Shown one piece after another: positions 1 to 9,265 of a stretch of DNA of 64,000 nucleotides. The notes under the pieces were generated by a model. That model was not told the DNA's origin. It did no database searches and was given only the letters and a program-made list of their open reading frames with translations. Origin of the DNA: JBDGYW01 sp964518955 (GTDB taxonomy: Bacteria; Gemmatimonadota; Gemmatimonadetes; Gemmatimonadales; GWC2-71-9); the NCBI GenBank assembly GCA_964518955.1, contig CAZFHS010000020.1:34289-98288 (forward strand), written 5' to 3'. Each line of letters starts with the position of its first letter. Within the stretch, counting starts at the first letter, position 1. The translations under genes and the position numbers were made by a program.

Positions 1-622
1 CCTCGTCGGGATCCTCGAATATGCTAACGGTTGCGGCATTCTTCGCGTTCTCGAAGATCTCGTGGTTTGGCTCGTACCCCTCGGGGCATGCGAGGCGCAG
101 CTCGAACCCAAGCAGGGCGGCCGCATTCAGCCACGAGTTCGCCATGTTGTTGCCGTCGCCCACCCAAGCCACGATCCTGTTCTCCCACCCACCGAATTCC
201 TCCCAGATGGTCAGCATGTCGGCCAGCAATTGGCAGGGGTGCAGAAGATCCGTGAGACCGTTTATGACCGGTATTGTGGCGTGTTCGGCGAGCTCTTCCA
301 CATCGGAATGGGCAAAGGTCCTGATCATGATGCCGTGGACATAGCGAGAAAGCACCGTAGCGGTGTCGGATATTGTCTCGCCACGACCTAGCTGCATGTC
401 TTGAGATGACAGAAACAACCCGTGCCCGCCGAGCTGATGAGCCCCAACCTCAAACGAGACACGCGTCCTGGTCGAGCTCTTCGCAAAGATCAAAGCAAGC
501 GTCTTTCCCTCGAGCGGCCGGTCGGCGTACTCGCCTGATTTCATGGCGGCTGCGACCTCGAACAACTCGGCAACCTCGGGTGCGGAAAGATCGGAAATCT
601 TCAGGAAGTCTCGCTTTGGCAT
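1..622 (-). CDS. argF: ornithine carbamoyltransferase, 3' end cut by window edge
   Basis: Transfers carbamoyl from carbamoyl phosphate to ornithine, giving citrulline in arginine synthesis (cytoplasm). I translated the minus strand from ATG 622; 207 codons are present and the reading frame is open to base 1. The carbamoyl-phosphate loop STRTR lies at residues 50-54, a second family motif HPCQ at 128-131, and a WVGDGNN stretch in the second half matches the start of the ornithine-binding domain. The start follows a GAGGGG ribosome site. It is the last gene seen of the hslU-side cluster, 75 bp after hslU. Aspartate carbamoyltransferase is less likely because HPCQ and MIRTF are ornithine-type. 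The ornithine-binding SMG loop is outside the window. Confidence 0.93.
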   Translation of the reverse strand, partial: MPKRDFLKISDLSAPEVAELFEVAAAMKSGEYADRPLEGKTLALIFAKSSTRTRVSFEVGAHQLGGHGLFLSSQDMQLGRGETISDTATVLSRYVHGIMIRTFAHSDVEELAEHATIPVINGLTDLLHPCQLLADMLTIWEEFGGWENRIVAWVGDGNNMANSWLNAAALLGFELRLACPEGYEPNHEIFENAKNAATVSIFEDPDE

Positions 623-697
623 ACTTTTCCCCTCGAATCGGTCAAAATGACAGAGTGCGAGCGGATTCTACCCTGCTAGAGCGTGACTGTAAAGGCG

Positions 698-2236
698 CTA
701 CAGGATGTATTTCCTCAGGTCTTCGTCCTCGACGATCTCGAGGAGCCTTTCGCGCACCATCGAAGCATCGAAAACGAACTTCTTGTCGTCCACTTCCGGC
801 AGATTGAAGAGAACATCCTCCAAAAGCGTCGTCATGACCGTATGTAGCCTTCGTGCCCCAATGTTCTCCATCCGATCGTTCATCCGCATGGACAACCGAG
901 CTATTTCCTGGATTCCGTCGTCGGTGAATTTGAGAGTTGCGTCCTCCGACGTGCACAATGCTTGATACTGCTTCACCAGGCTGTTCTCCGGCTCGGTCAT
1001 GATGCGCACGAAATCGTTCGCATTCAGCGAGGAGAGTTCCACGCGGATTGGGAACCTGCCCTGCATCTCCGGAATGAGATCGGAGGGCTTCGCCACGTGA
1101 AATGCGCCTGCGGCTATGAACAAGATGTGGTCGCTGCGTACGTAACCGTATCGCGTTTGCACCGTGGAGCCCTCAACGATCGGCAGGAGATCTCTCTGCA
1201 CTCCTTCGCGCGACACGTCGGGTCCAGCCTGGCTGCGCTCGCCGGCAATCTTGTCCAACTCGTCTATGAAGATGATCCCGTGGTTCTCGACTCGGTCCAA
1301 CGCCTCGTTGACCACGTCGTCCATGTCCACGAGCTTTTTGAGTTCCTCGTCGATGAGAATGCGCCGCGCTTCCGAAACGCGCAGATCGCGTTTCTTGGTC
1401 CGCTTCGGCAGCATGTCTTGCAGCGCTTCGCCGAGGTTGATGTCCGGAGCGTCCATTCCGGGCTGGGGCTGCATCAGATCGAGAATGGGGAACGCCTGCT
1501 GGCTTACTTCGACCTCTACAGTGCGGTCTTCGAGTTTCCCGTCGCGCAGCAATCCCCTCAGCTTTTCACGCGTGCGTTCGCGGCGTGAGTCCTCCGGATC
1601 TGCTGCGTCTGCCTCAGCTGCTTCTTCCTCCCGTACTTCGCCGTCAGAAGAAACGACGAATAGGGGGCGGGCGGCGGTGTCGGCGGGGGCCGACGGTTGG
1701 CCTTCGGATGCAGGGGAGGGAGAAGAGGGAGCAGAGGCAGGGGGTGAGGGCTTGGCGGGGAAGAGCAGTTCCACCAAACGTTCCTCGGTCCGTTCCTCCG
1801 CTGTTGGGAACACTTCGTCCTCGCGTTCGCCGCGGACCATGTTTATGGCCGAATCCACCAGGTCGCGGATCATCGACTCAACATCACGGCCAACGTACCC
1901 GACTTCCGTGAATTTCGAGGCTTCAACTTTGATAAAGGGTGCGCCGGAGAGCCGTGCAAGGCGGCGGGCTATCTCTGTTTTCCCAACGCCCGTCGGACCG
2001 ATCATGATGATGTTGTTGGGCATGATCTCGTCGCGGATCTCTTCGGGCGCCTTCTGGCGACGCCAGCGGTTGCGAATGGCGATGGCGACGGCCTTTTTTG
2101 CCGCTTCCTGCCCAACGATGTACCGGTCCAACTCGACGACTATCTGCCGAGGCGGCAACTCCTCGAGCCACGGAAGTGGTTCCGGACCTCCATCGAGTGA
2201 CTCTAGCTTTGACTGTATTTTTTCCTGGTCCGACAT
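698..2236 (-). CDS. hslU: HslU, ATPase subunit of the HslVU protease
   Basis: AAA+ unfoldase that feeds proteins to the HslV peptidase (cytoplasm). Walker A GPTGVGKT is at residues 80-87, the pore loop GYVG follows at about 113, Walker B IIFIDELDK is near 315, and the C-terminus ends in YIL, the family tail that docks into HslV. The 512 residues exceed the usual 440-465. The extra length is a Pro/Ala/Ser-rich then acidic stretch in the I-domain, about residues 160-222. The ATG follows GAGG at good spacing. It sits 31 bp after hslV, as in other HslVU operons. The function is clear; the effect of the insertion is not known. Confidence 0.97.
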   Translation of the reverse strand: MSDQEKIQSKLESLDGGPEPLPWLEELPPRQIVVELDRYIVGQEAAKKAVAIAIRNRWRRQKAPEEIRDEIMPNNIIMIGPTGVGKTEIARRLARLSGAPFIKVEASKFTEVGYVGRDVESMIRDLVDSAINMVRGEREDEVFPTAEERTEERLVELLFPAKPSPPASAPSSPSPASEGQPSAPADTAARPLFVVSSDGEVREEEAAEADAADPEDSRRERTREKLRGLLRDGKLEDRTVEVEVSQQAFPILDLMQPQPGMDAPDINLGEALQDMLPKRTKKRDLRVSEARRILIDEELKKLVDMDDVVNEALDRVENHGIIFIDELDKIAGERSQAGPDVSREGVQRDLLPIVEGSTVQTRYGYVRSDHILFIAAGAFHVAKPSDLIPEMQGRFPIRVELSSLNANDFVRIMTEPENSLVKQYQALCTSEDATLKFTDDGIQEIARLSMRMNDRMENIGARRLHTVMTTLLEDVLFNLPEVDDKKFVFDASMVRERLLEIVEDEDLRKYIL

Positions 2237-2267
2237 AACGACCTCGTTCCTCGCGGAACTCTCTAGC

Positions 2268-2810
2268 TCATTTCAGCTCTAGTACGCTGATGTTGCTGTT
2301 GGTATAGACACAAATGTCCGCGGCAATCTGCAGGCTCTTCCGAACGACCTCTTCGGCAGGAAGCTCGGAGTGCTCCATCAGCGCCCGCGCGGCCGCCAGA
2401 GCATAATTGCCACCACTGCCGATGGCGAGAATTCCGTCATCGGGCTCGATCAGCTCTCCACTCCCGCTTACGACAAAGGAATGTTCCGTGTTTGCGACGG
2501 CGAGCAACGCCTCGAGTCTTCTGAGTACCCTATCGCTTCGCCAATCTTTGCCGAGCTCCACCACAGCCTTCGAGAGATTGCCCGGGTACCGCTCCAGCTT
2601 CTCCTCGAACTTCTCGAAAAGAGTGAAGGCATCGGCGGCCGCACCGGCAAATCCGGCCAGCACCTTGTTGTCGCCCAGCTTGCGAACCTTGTTGGCGTAG
2701 GCCTTCATGATCGTGTCGCCAACGGTTACCTGCCCGTCGCCGCCCATGGCGACGGAGCCATCTTTGCGGACGCAAAGGATGGTGGTGGCTTTGAATACGT
2801 CGGTCGTCAT
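2268..2810 (-). CDS. hslV: HslV, threonine peptidase subunit of HslVU
   Basis: Proteasome-beta-like peptidase that forms the chamber capped by HslU. The 180 residues match the family. The sequence around residues 8-12 (ATTIL) aligns with the processed N-terminus of homologues, so T9 is the likely catalytic nucleophile after removal of a short propeptide. The motifs GDGQVT and GSGGNYALAAARAL are typical. ATG 2810 follows GGAGGAG at 6 nt. The stop of xerC lies 18 bp upstream, so co-transcription with xerC and hslU is likely. Confidence 0.97.
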   Translation of the reverse strand: MTTDVFKATTILCVRKDGSVAMGGDGQVTVGDTIMKAYANKVRKLGDNKVLAGFAGAAADAFTLFEKFEEKLERYPGNLSKAVVELGKDWRSDRVLRRLEALLAVANTEHSFVVSGSGELIEPDDGILAIGSGGNYALAAARALMEHSELPAEEVVRKSLQIAADICVYTNSNISVLELK

Positions 2811-2828
2811 GCGATTCTCCTCCCTCTC

Positions 2829-3761
2829 CTACGCCCTCGGATGCGCCTGGTCGTACACCTTCTTCAACCGCTCCACACTAGTATGAGTATACACCTGCGT
2901 TGTGCTCAGTGATGCGTGGCCGAGTAGTTCCTGCACCGCTCTGAGGTCGGCTCCGCCGTCGAGAAGGTGCGTGGCAAAGCTGTGGCGCAGGCTGTGCACC
3001 TTGAATCCGGAGCTCTCATCCAGCATTCGCAAATACTGCCGGACGATATGCTGCACGCCGCGAGCGGAGAGCCGGCTGCCTTTCATCGAGAGGAAAACCG
3101 CCCGGCGATCGCCGGCCCGGGGCTTTTTCGCCAACAGCTCGTCTCGTTCGGTGAAGTACTTTCTCAGCGCCCGAGTGGCATGCGTTCCGATAGGCAGTAT
3201 GCGTTCTTTGCGACCCTTGCCGCGAACCTTGACCTGGTCCGAGACGATGTCGATCTGCCGCATATCGAGGTTCGCCAATTCCGAGAGCCGCATGCCGGTC
3301 GCATAAAACAGCTCGAGCATCGCGAGGTCCCTGGCGGCTTTGAATCCACCCTCAGACGCCAGCGACTCGGCGAGCTCGAACATCATATCGACCTGCACTC
3401 GATCCAGAACCGGCGGTAGCTTCCGCTCCAACTTCGGCATCCGCACTGCGGTGGCCGGGTTCTCCTGGATACCGTGTCGAACACCGAGAAAACGGTAGAA
3501 ACCGCGGAGAGCCGATATAGCCCTCGCCACTGATCGTTTTGCAAGCCCTTGGCGGCGCAGCTCACCCATGTAGCTCCTTACCGCGAGCCGGTCCAGGCTC
3601 GTCCACGACCACTCAGACGGCCCGCCATGATACTCGTCGCAAAACTCCACGAATGCATCGAGGTCGCGCCCGTACGCTTTTCTGGTGTGAATCGAGTCCT
3701 GCCGCTCTTTGGCCAGGTACTCGAGGTATTCGGCGATCTCCGGGCGGCTCTCTTTGGTCAT
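2829..3761 (-). CDS. xerC: tyrosine recombinase XerC
   Basis: Site-specific recombinase that resolves chromosome dimers at dif, normally with XerD. The 310 residues show an N-terminal SAM-like core-binding domain (about 1-100) and a catalytic domain with the full set: R in TGMRLSEL, K in RGKGRKER, HSLRHSFATH (H-x-x-R), then LLGHASLSTTQVYTH with the H and the nucleophilic Tyr. ATG 3761 overlaps the trmFO stop by 4 bp (ATGA). The placement next to trmFO and hslVU marks it as the housekeeping XerC and not a phage integrase. No dif-like site was recognised here. Confidence 0.95.
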   Translation of the reverse strand: MTKESRPEIAEYLEYLAKERQDSIHTRKAYGRDLDAFVEFCDEYHGGPSEWSWTSLDRLAVRSYMGELRRQGLAKRSVARAISALRGFYRFLGVRHGIQENPATAVRMPKLERKLPPVLDRVQVDMMFELAESLASEGGFKAARDLAMLELFYATGMRLSELANLDMRQIDIVSDQVKVRGKGRKERILPIGTHATRALRKYFTERDELLAKKPRAGDRRAVFLSMKGSRLSARGVQHIVRQYLRMLDESSGFKVHSLRHSFATHLLDGGADLRAVQELLGHASLSTTQVYTHTSVERLKKVYDQAHPRA

Positions 3762-5071
3762 GCGGCACCTGCCAGGAGTTCGCCGGCAAAATCACGCATG
3801 GCATCGAGTGCGCGGCGAGCCATTTGCTCTCTTCTCTCGCGTTTTTTGCGAACTCGCGTTTCGAGAGGCGGCAGCAGTCCGAAATTGGCGTTCATCGGTT
3901 GGAAATCGTCGGATTCGGTCCCTGTAACGTAGTGCAACAGCGCACCCAGCATCGTCTGGCGAGGCGGGATCATGGGTTTCTCACCGGCGAGGAGTCGAGC
4001 CATGTTATGCCCGGCCAGAATTCCAGTACCTAGCGACTCGGTGTACCCCTCTACTCCCGTCAGTTGCCCGGCAAACAGGAGGCGGTCGTCATCCTTAGCG
4101 GAGAGGTGAGCCGACAATGTCACGGGTGAATTGAGGTAGCTGTTCCGATGCATCGATCCGAAGCGGAGGAACTCAGCTTCGCCGAGGCCGGGAATGGTAC
4201 GCAATACTCGGCCTTGCTCCGCTTGCCTCATCTTCGTCTGGAAGCCCACGAGGTTCCACATCTGGCCGGCCCTGTCTTCTCGCCGCAGTTGGACCACCGC
4301 AAACGGTTCTTTGCCGGTCTTCGGGTTTTCGAGGCCAACCGGTTTCATTGGCCCGAACCTGAGCGTATCGGGTCCGCGGCGCGCCATTTCTTCCACGGGC
4401 AGACAGCCCTCGAAGTACGGCGTCTTCTCGAACTCGTGGCTGGCGTATTGATCGGCCTCGATCAGGTTTGCGATCAAGTTGCGATACTCCGCTTCCGCGA
4501 GCGGCGCATTCAGATAGTCGTCTCCAGATCCTTTGCCGTAGCGGGAAAGCGCGTACAAAACCGACATGTCGAGCGACTCAGCACTCACGATGGGTGCGAT
4601 CGAGTCAAAGAACGCCAGCGATTCTACACCCAAACGACTTCGAATTGCCTCCGCCAGTCGGTCCGAAGTAAGCGGGCCCGTCGCAACGATAGCAGGCGAG
4701 GAAAGTTCAACCGCCTCTTCCCTGCGCACTTCTATGTTGGGATGAGAGCTCACTCGTTCGGTTACTTCCTGCGCAAACAGATTCCGATCGACGGCCAACG
4801 CCGAACCGGCGGGCACACTTGTCGCGTCGGCAACCTCGAGCAACAAACTGCCGAGCATCCTCAACTCGGCCTTGAGAAGGCCGTGCGGGTTGGATGTTTC
4901 GGTCGACTTGAAGGAGTTGCTGCAGACAACTTCGGCGAGGCGATCGGTTTCGTGCGCCGGGGAGGAAACGCGAGGGCGCATCTCGTAGAGCGTAACAGCT
5001 ACCCCTGACTCCGCGAGAGCCCAGGCCGCCTCACAACCAGCGAGCCCGCCCCCGATGACGCTGGCGTTCAC
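3758..5071 (-). CDS. trmFO: folate-dependent tRNA (uracil-54-C5) methyltransferase TrmFO
   Basis: Flavoenzyme that makes ribothymidine at tRNA position 54 using methylenetetrahydrofolate. The FAD-binding glycine motif GGGLAGCEAAWALA starts at about residue 6. Two conserved Cys regions are present: VVCSNSFKS and FEGCLPVEEMA. I place the start at GTG 5071, which overlaps the topA stop as GTGA. The open frame extends 40 codons further upstream, but that part lies inside topA and has no family similarity. The protein is 437 residues, the usual size. The 3' end overlaps xerC by 4 bp, so topA-trmFO-xerC look translationally coupled. Confidence 0.95.
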   Translation of the reverse strand: MNASVIGGGLAGCEAAWALAESGVAVTLYEMRPRVSSPAHETDRLAEVVCSNSFKSTETSNPHGLLKAELRMLGSLLLEVADATSVPAGSALAVDRNLFAQEVTERVSSHPNIEVRREEAVELSSPAIVATGPLTSDRLAEAIRSRLGVESLAFFDSIAPIVSAESLDMSVLYALSRYGKGSGDDYLNAPLAEAEYRNLIANLIEADQYASHEFEKTPYFEGCLPVEEMARRGPDTLRFGPMKPVGLENPKTGKEPFAVVQLRREDRAGQMWNLVGFQTKMRQAEQGRVLRTIPGLGEAEFLRFGSMHRNSYLNSPVTLSAHLSAKDDDRLLFAGQLTGVEGYTESLGTGILAGHNMARLLAGEKPMIPPRQTMLGALLHYVTGTESDDFQPMNANFGLLPPLETRVRKKRERREQMARRALDAMRDFAGELLAGAA

Positions 5072-7332
5072 TTCTCCGGTTTCTCGGAATCCTCCGCCGA
5101 AAACTGGTGCTCGCACTTCAGACAACGTAGGTACTCCCCGCGTGCCTTCGTCGACCGTTTTTCGGCACCGACATTTCCGCACGAAGGACACTTCTCAGGT
5201 ACCGGCGCGTGCCAGGTGGTGAAATCGCAATCCGGATATGTGGCGCACCCGAAGAACGTTCGCCCGCGCCGAGTGCGCCGGGCTGCCAGATCACCGGTGC
5301 CGCACTTGGGACAGTTCACGCCCAACGGCACCGGTCGAGTGTGTTTGCACTTCGGATATTTGGTGCACGCCAGGAACTCACCGTACCGACCTGCCTTCAA
5401 CACCATCGGCCCACCACAGACGTTGCACTTCTCATCCGTCGGGCGGTCGGGCGTCTTCTTTTTGCCGAGTGGTTTCGTATGGCGGCACTTGGGATAGTTG
5501 GTGCAGGCGATAAACGGTCCGAAACGGCCGCTTTTTACCTGGAGTTTTCCACCACACTCGGGGCACGGCTCCGAATCCAGCTTCTCGACGTCGCTCTTGA
5601 ACGCGTCGCGGATGACGGCCGCCATATCCACCTGTTCGAGTGCCTTGGCGAACGGCCCATAGAAATCTTCGAGTACCGTGCGCCAATCGAGCTCGCCCTC
5701 CTCCACTTTGTCGAGCTCATCCTCCATCTCGGAGGTGAATTCCACATTGAAGAGATCGGGGAACTGACCGATGAGCACCTTGGTGACGGTTTCACCTAGT
5801 TCCGTCGGATGGAACCGTTTGCTCTCCATGCGGGCGTAGTCTCGATCCCTGAGCGTCGATACGATACTGCTGTACGTGCTCGGTCGGCCGATACCCAACG
5901 TCTCCAGTTCCTTGACCAAGCTCGCTTCACTGAAACGCGGCGGCGGCTCGGTGAAGTGCTGGTTCGGCTCGATCGCCTGCACGGTGGCCTTGTCGCCCTC
6001 TTCGAGTGCCGGGACAGGCTTGAGATCTTCGAAGGTCTGTTTGTCTTCGACTTCCTTCGTCTCGGCATAGAGAGTGTGGAAGCCGTCGAAGATGATCACC
6101 GACCCGGAGGCTCTGAACAGGTACTTGCCGATCTCGAAATCGAGAGTCGTTGTGTCGTACACGGCCGGTTTCATCTGCGAAGCCACAAACCGCCGCCAGA
6201 GCAGCTCATAGAGCTTGCGCTGATCGGGTGTGAGATACTTCCCAACCTTCTTCGGCTCCCGCAACACATCGGTCGGGCGGATAGCCTCGTGCGCCTCCTG
6301 CGCGCGGGCACCCTTCTTCAATCGAAAGGTGTTGGGTTTCGTCGGGAGGTAGTCCTTTCCGTGCTTGTCGAGAATGAACTCGCGGACCTGCTCGATCGCG
6401 CTTGGCGCCACCCTCGTGGAGTCCGTACGCATATATGTGATAAGGCCCACTGCACCTTCGTTACCCAGTTCGATTCCTTCATAGAGCTGCTGCGCGCACG
6501 CCATGGTCCTCTTCGAAGAGAAGCCTAGACGTTTTGCGGCCTCTTGCTGCAGCGTGCTGGTGATGAAAGGCGGTGGGGCATGCTTTCGCCTCTGCTTGCG
6601 TTGAACGTCAGAGACGACAAAGGGCTTGCCCTTCACGTCCGATACCACAGCTAGCGCATCCGACTCGGAATGCAGGTCGGGCTTCTTGCCCATAACCTTG
6701 TGCAGCTTTGCGGTGAACTCTTTGCGCTTCGCCTTGAGGTTCACCTCGATAGACCAATATTCGGTCGGCTTGAACGACCGGATCTTCGCCTCGCGCTCGA
6801 CAATCAACCTCAGCGCAACAGTCTGCACACGGCCGGCCGAAAGGCCTGTCTTCACCGCCTTCCAGAGGAGGGGGCTTGCCTTGTAGCCAACCAGGCGATC
6901 GAGAATTCTTCTCGCCTGCTGTGCCTCGACCTTCCGTTCGTCGATTTCACCCGGATGGTCCATGGCCTCGGTGATGGAGTCCTTCGTGATTTCGTGAAAG
7001 CGCACACGATGGATCGTGTCACCGTTGCCGAGTTGGTTGGCCACGTGCCAAGCAATTGCTTCGCCCTCCCGATCCGGGTCGGTGGCGAGGTAGATGGCGG
7101 AGGAGCTCTGCGCCGTCTTCTTGAGATCAGATAGGGTCTTCGCCTTGCCGCGTATAGTCACGTATTTGGGCATGAAGCCTTTTTCGACTTCGACGCCAAG
7201 TTCGCGTTGCGGCAAATCGCGTATATGACCGACTGTCGCCTTGACCGTGTACCCCTTGCCAAGGTACTTGCCAATCGTTCTGGCTTTGGCCGGCGACTCC
7301 ACTACAACCAATGAACTCTTCTTCTTCGCCAT
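5068..7332 (-). CDS. topA: DNA topoisomerase I (type IA)
   Basis: Relaxes negative supercoils by single-strand passage. The N-terminal Toprim domain starts VVESPAKARTIGKYLG (about residues 8-23). The active-site Tyr is in GLITYMRTDSTR. After the core, four zinc-ribbon modules follow (about residues 590-745), three with a Cys-x2-Cys...Cys-x4-5-Cys layout and the last with a CxxC pair at each end. Length 754 is normal. The start ATG follows GAGG. It is 46 bp after aroK and its stop overlaps trmFO. Confidence 0.97.
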   Translation of the reverse strand: MAKKKSSLVVVESPAKARTIGKYLGKGYTVKATVGHIRDLPQRELGVEVEKGFMPKYVTIRGKAKTLSDLKKTAQSSSAIYLATDPDREGEAIAWHVANQLGNGDTIHRVRFHEITKDSITEAMDHPGEIDERKVEAQQARRILDRLVGYKASPLLWKAVKTGLSAGRVQTVALRLIVEREAKIRSFKPTEYWSIEVNLKAKRKEFTAKLHKVMGKKPDLHSESDALAVVSDVKGKPFVVSDVQRKQRRKHAPPPFITSTLQQEAAKRLGFSSKRTMACAQQLYEGIELGNEGAVGLITYMRTDSTRVAPSAIEQVREFILDKHGKDYLPTKPNTFRLKKGARAQEAHEAIRPTDVLREPKKVGKYLTPDQRKLYELLWRRFVASQMKPAVYDTTTLDFEIGKYLFRASGSVIIFDGFHTLYAETKEVEDKQTFEDLKPVPALEEGDKATVQAIEPNQHFTEPPPRFSEASLVKELETLGIGRPSTYSSIVSTLRDRDYARMESKRFHPTELGETVTKVLIGQFPDLFNVEFTSEMEDELDKVEEGELDWRTVLEDFYGPFAKALEQVDMAAVIRDAFKSDVEKLDSEPCPECGGKLQVKSGRFGPFIACTNYPKCRHTKPLGKKKTPDRPTDEKCNVCGGPMVLKAGRYGEFLACTKYPKCKHTRPVPLGVNCPKCGTGDLAARRTRRGRTFFGCATYPDCDFTTWHAPVPEKCPSCGNVGAEKRSTKARGEYLRCLKCEHQFSAEDSEKPEK

Positions 7333-7378
7333 CTTCCTCTTCTAACTCCTCAGGCACGCTTTGCGCGGGGGGACATAT

Positions 7379-7897
7379 TTATCCTACCATTGCACGTCGC
7401 GCAAGCTCGACCACCTCATCGGCGACTTCTCGAGCGGTCTTGCCTTCAGTGAAAACTGTCACATCGCATCGTTCGTAGAATGGCTGTCGGAGTGCCAGCA
7501 GGTCCGAAATGCGGGATTCGACATCGGGCCCGTCCAGCAGTGGACGGTCGCCGCTACGGCCTAGGCGCGAACCTGCCGCTACGGGTGTGGTGTGAAGGTA
7601 TACCGTGAGAGCGCGGCCTCGCAGATCGTTCAGGTTGTCTCCTTCGGCTGCCCAGCCACCACCTGGCACGACTACCGAGGGGTCCCCCGCGAGAGCTCGC
7701 TCGGTCTCGATCTTCTCGAGTACTCGAAACTCGGGCTCCCCGCGCGTTTCGAATACCTCCGCTATTGAGACGCCCTCTCTACGTTCAATAGTCTGGTCTA
7801 TGTCGTGCGCCTCGACCCCCAACGCCTGGGCCGCTAGCCGACCTACTGTGCTCTTTCCCGAGCCGGGAAGACCCACCAGCACCAAGTGGCGATTCAC
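7379..7897 (-). CDS. aroK: shikimate kinase
   Basis: Phosphorylates shikimate at O3 with ATP, step five of the chorismate pathway. P-loop GLPGSGKST lies at residues 9-17, with HDIDQTIERREG (shikimate-binding Asp) near 33 and the GGG of VVPGGGW near 78. RSGDRPLL carries the lid Arg. The 172 residues fit the family. The start is a GTG, 9 bp after the aroC stop, with only a weak ribosome site, which suggests coupling to aroC. The adjacent chorismate synthase supports the pathway call. Confidence 0.95.
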   Translation of the reverse strand: MNRHLVLVGLPGSGKSTVGRLAAQALGVEAHDIDQTIERREGVSIAEVFETRGEPEFRVLEKIETERALAGDPSVVVPGGGWAAEGDNLNDLRGRALTVYLHTTPVAAGSRLGRSGDRPLLDGPDVESRISDLLALRQPFYERCDVTVFTEGKTAREVADEVVELARRAMVG

Positions 7898-7906
7898 CAG
7901 GACAAC

Positions 7907-9097
7907 TCAACCACGCTCGAGGCGGCTGTTCATGCGCGCCACATACGCCGATGCGTTGTCTTTCATTTCTTCCAACGAATCTCCGCCGAACTTCTCGATG
8001 GCGGCGTCTGCCAACACAAGCGCAACCATGGCTTCGGCAATGACGCCCATGGCCGGAACCGCAGTGACGTCAGAACGCTCGGCATGGGCACGACCTGCCG
8101 CGCCGGTCTTCAAACTCACGGTCATTAGCGGGTTGCGCAGCGTAGAGATCGGCTTCATGGCTGCGCGTAGAACCAGCGGCTCTCCGGTGGTCATGCCACC
8201 CTCTAGTCCACCTGCTCGATTGGTGGCTCTCACGAATCCACCGGACTTCTCACACTCGCCGAGTAAGATTTCATCGTGTGCCTCTGAGCCTCTCCTACGG
8301 GCCGATTCGAATCCAACGCCGATCTCTACCCCTTTGACTCCCTGAATCGACATCAACGCCCCTGCCAATCGTCCATCGAGTTTGCGATCCCAGGAGACGT
8401 GGGAACCGAGTCCGACATAGAGCCCGCGCACCACGATCTCGGCCACGCCACCGAGTGAATCCTCCGCATCTGTGGCGGCGTCGATCGCAGCCACCATCGC
8501 CTCCGAGGCCTTCGAGTCTAGACACCTGACGGGCGAGGCGTCTGCAATCTCGTTGATCGAATCGGGCACGGTGTCAGCCGCGGGAGCAAAGACATCTCCC
8601 AGTTGCACTACGTGGCTCCCGATTCTTACTGCGAACTCCGAAAGGAGCGTCCGGCACACAGCCCCGCATGCCACCCGTGCAGCAGTCTCGCGCGCACTCG
8701 CGCGCTCGAGAATGTCCCGAGCATCCCCACGGTCGTATTTCAAAGCGCCAACTAGATCAGCGTGCCCCGGACGCGGACGGCTCACCTTGCGATTTCGCTC
8801 CTCATCAACACCCGATCCGGGCTCCACCGCCATCACGTCACTCCAGTTGGCCCAGTCTCTGTTGGGGATGAGCATCGATATCGGGGATCCTAGCGTTTCG
8901 CCCGCCCGTATACCGGAGAGAAGCTCTACCTCGTCGGCTTCGATCTTCATTCGAGCGCCACGTCCGTACCCCGCCATTCGGCGTCGAAGCTGATGGTCGA
9001 TGTCCGCGGCAGCCAGCGGCAGGCCGGCGGGCACGCCTTCCAGGATGGCCGTCAGCGACTTTCCGTGCGACTCTCCCGCGGTCGAAAAGCGGATCAT
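7907..9097 (-). CDS. aroC: chorismate synthase
   Basis: Converts EPSP to chorismate with reduced FMN (cytoplasm). Family signatures: STAGESHGKSL at residues 4-14, RPGHADLVGALKY near 118, and RASARETAARVA near 135. I choose ATG 9097 (396 residues) because GGAGG lies 8 nt upstream; the frame is open for 5 more codons to a GTG at 9112, but that would put the ribosome site inside the gene. It is the first gene of the aroC-aroK-topA-trmFO-xerC-hslVU run. Confidence 0.96.
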   Translation of the reverse strand: MIRFSTAGESHGKSLTAILEGVPAGLPLAAADIDHQLRRRMAGYGRGARMKIEADEVELLSGIRAGETLGSPISMLIPNRDWANWSDVMAVEPGSGVDEERNRKVSRPRPGHADLVGALKYDRGDARDILERASARETAARVACGAVCRTLLSEFAVRIGSHVVQLGDVFAPAADTVPDSINEIADASPVRCLDSKASEAMVAAIDAATDAEDSLGGVAEIVVRGLYVGLGSHVSWDRKLDGRLAGALMSIQGVKGVEIGVGFESARRRGSEAHDEILLGECEKSGGFVRATNRAGGLEGGMTTGEPLVLRAAMKPISTLRNPLMTVSLKTGAAGRAHAERSDVTAVPAMGVIAEAMVALVLADAAIEKFGGDSLEEMKDNASAYVARMNSRLERG

Positions 9098-9213
9098 GTG
9101 AGACGCCTCCACGTATCAACAAGACTTTTAAACCAGCACGAACATGAATCTACGCGCCAAACCAGTTCCATCCACTACTAGTATTGCGCGAACCTCAGCT
9201 CCCGGAAACGACA

Positions 9214-9239
9214 GGAGCCCGGCCTCACGGCCGGGCTCC
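9214..9239 (-). terminator. strong hairpin after the Ig-like lipoprotein gene
   Basis: A perfect 11-bp GC-rich inverted repeat with a 4-nt loop (TCAC on plus). It lies 27 bp past the stop of the minus-strand gene ending at 9266, so it probably ends the long pilus transcript. The T tract on the minus side is poor, so efficiency is uncertain. The rest of 9098-9265 holds the aroC leader. Confidence 0.7.
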
Positions 9240-9265
9240 GTATCAGATCGGAGGTGTTGGATCAA

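Noticed and set aside
1164..2282. 372-codon open frame on the plus strand
   Set aside because: It lies fully antisense to hslU, is Ser/Arg-rich and shows no domain; it is a shadow of the GC-biased hslU codons.
2829..3761. Phage integrase
   Set aside because: Catalytic motifs are shared with XerC, and the housekeeping neighbours and overlap with trmFO argue for XerC.
5072..5191. N-terminal extension of trmFO
   Set aside because: It lies inside topA in another frame; GTG 5071 overlapping the topA stop gives the family-standard start.
8290..8320. tRNA T-loop-like ATTCGAATCC
   Set aside because: It is within aroC coding sequence and no cloverleaf can be drawn.
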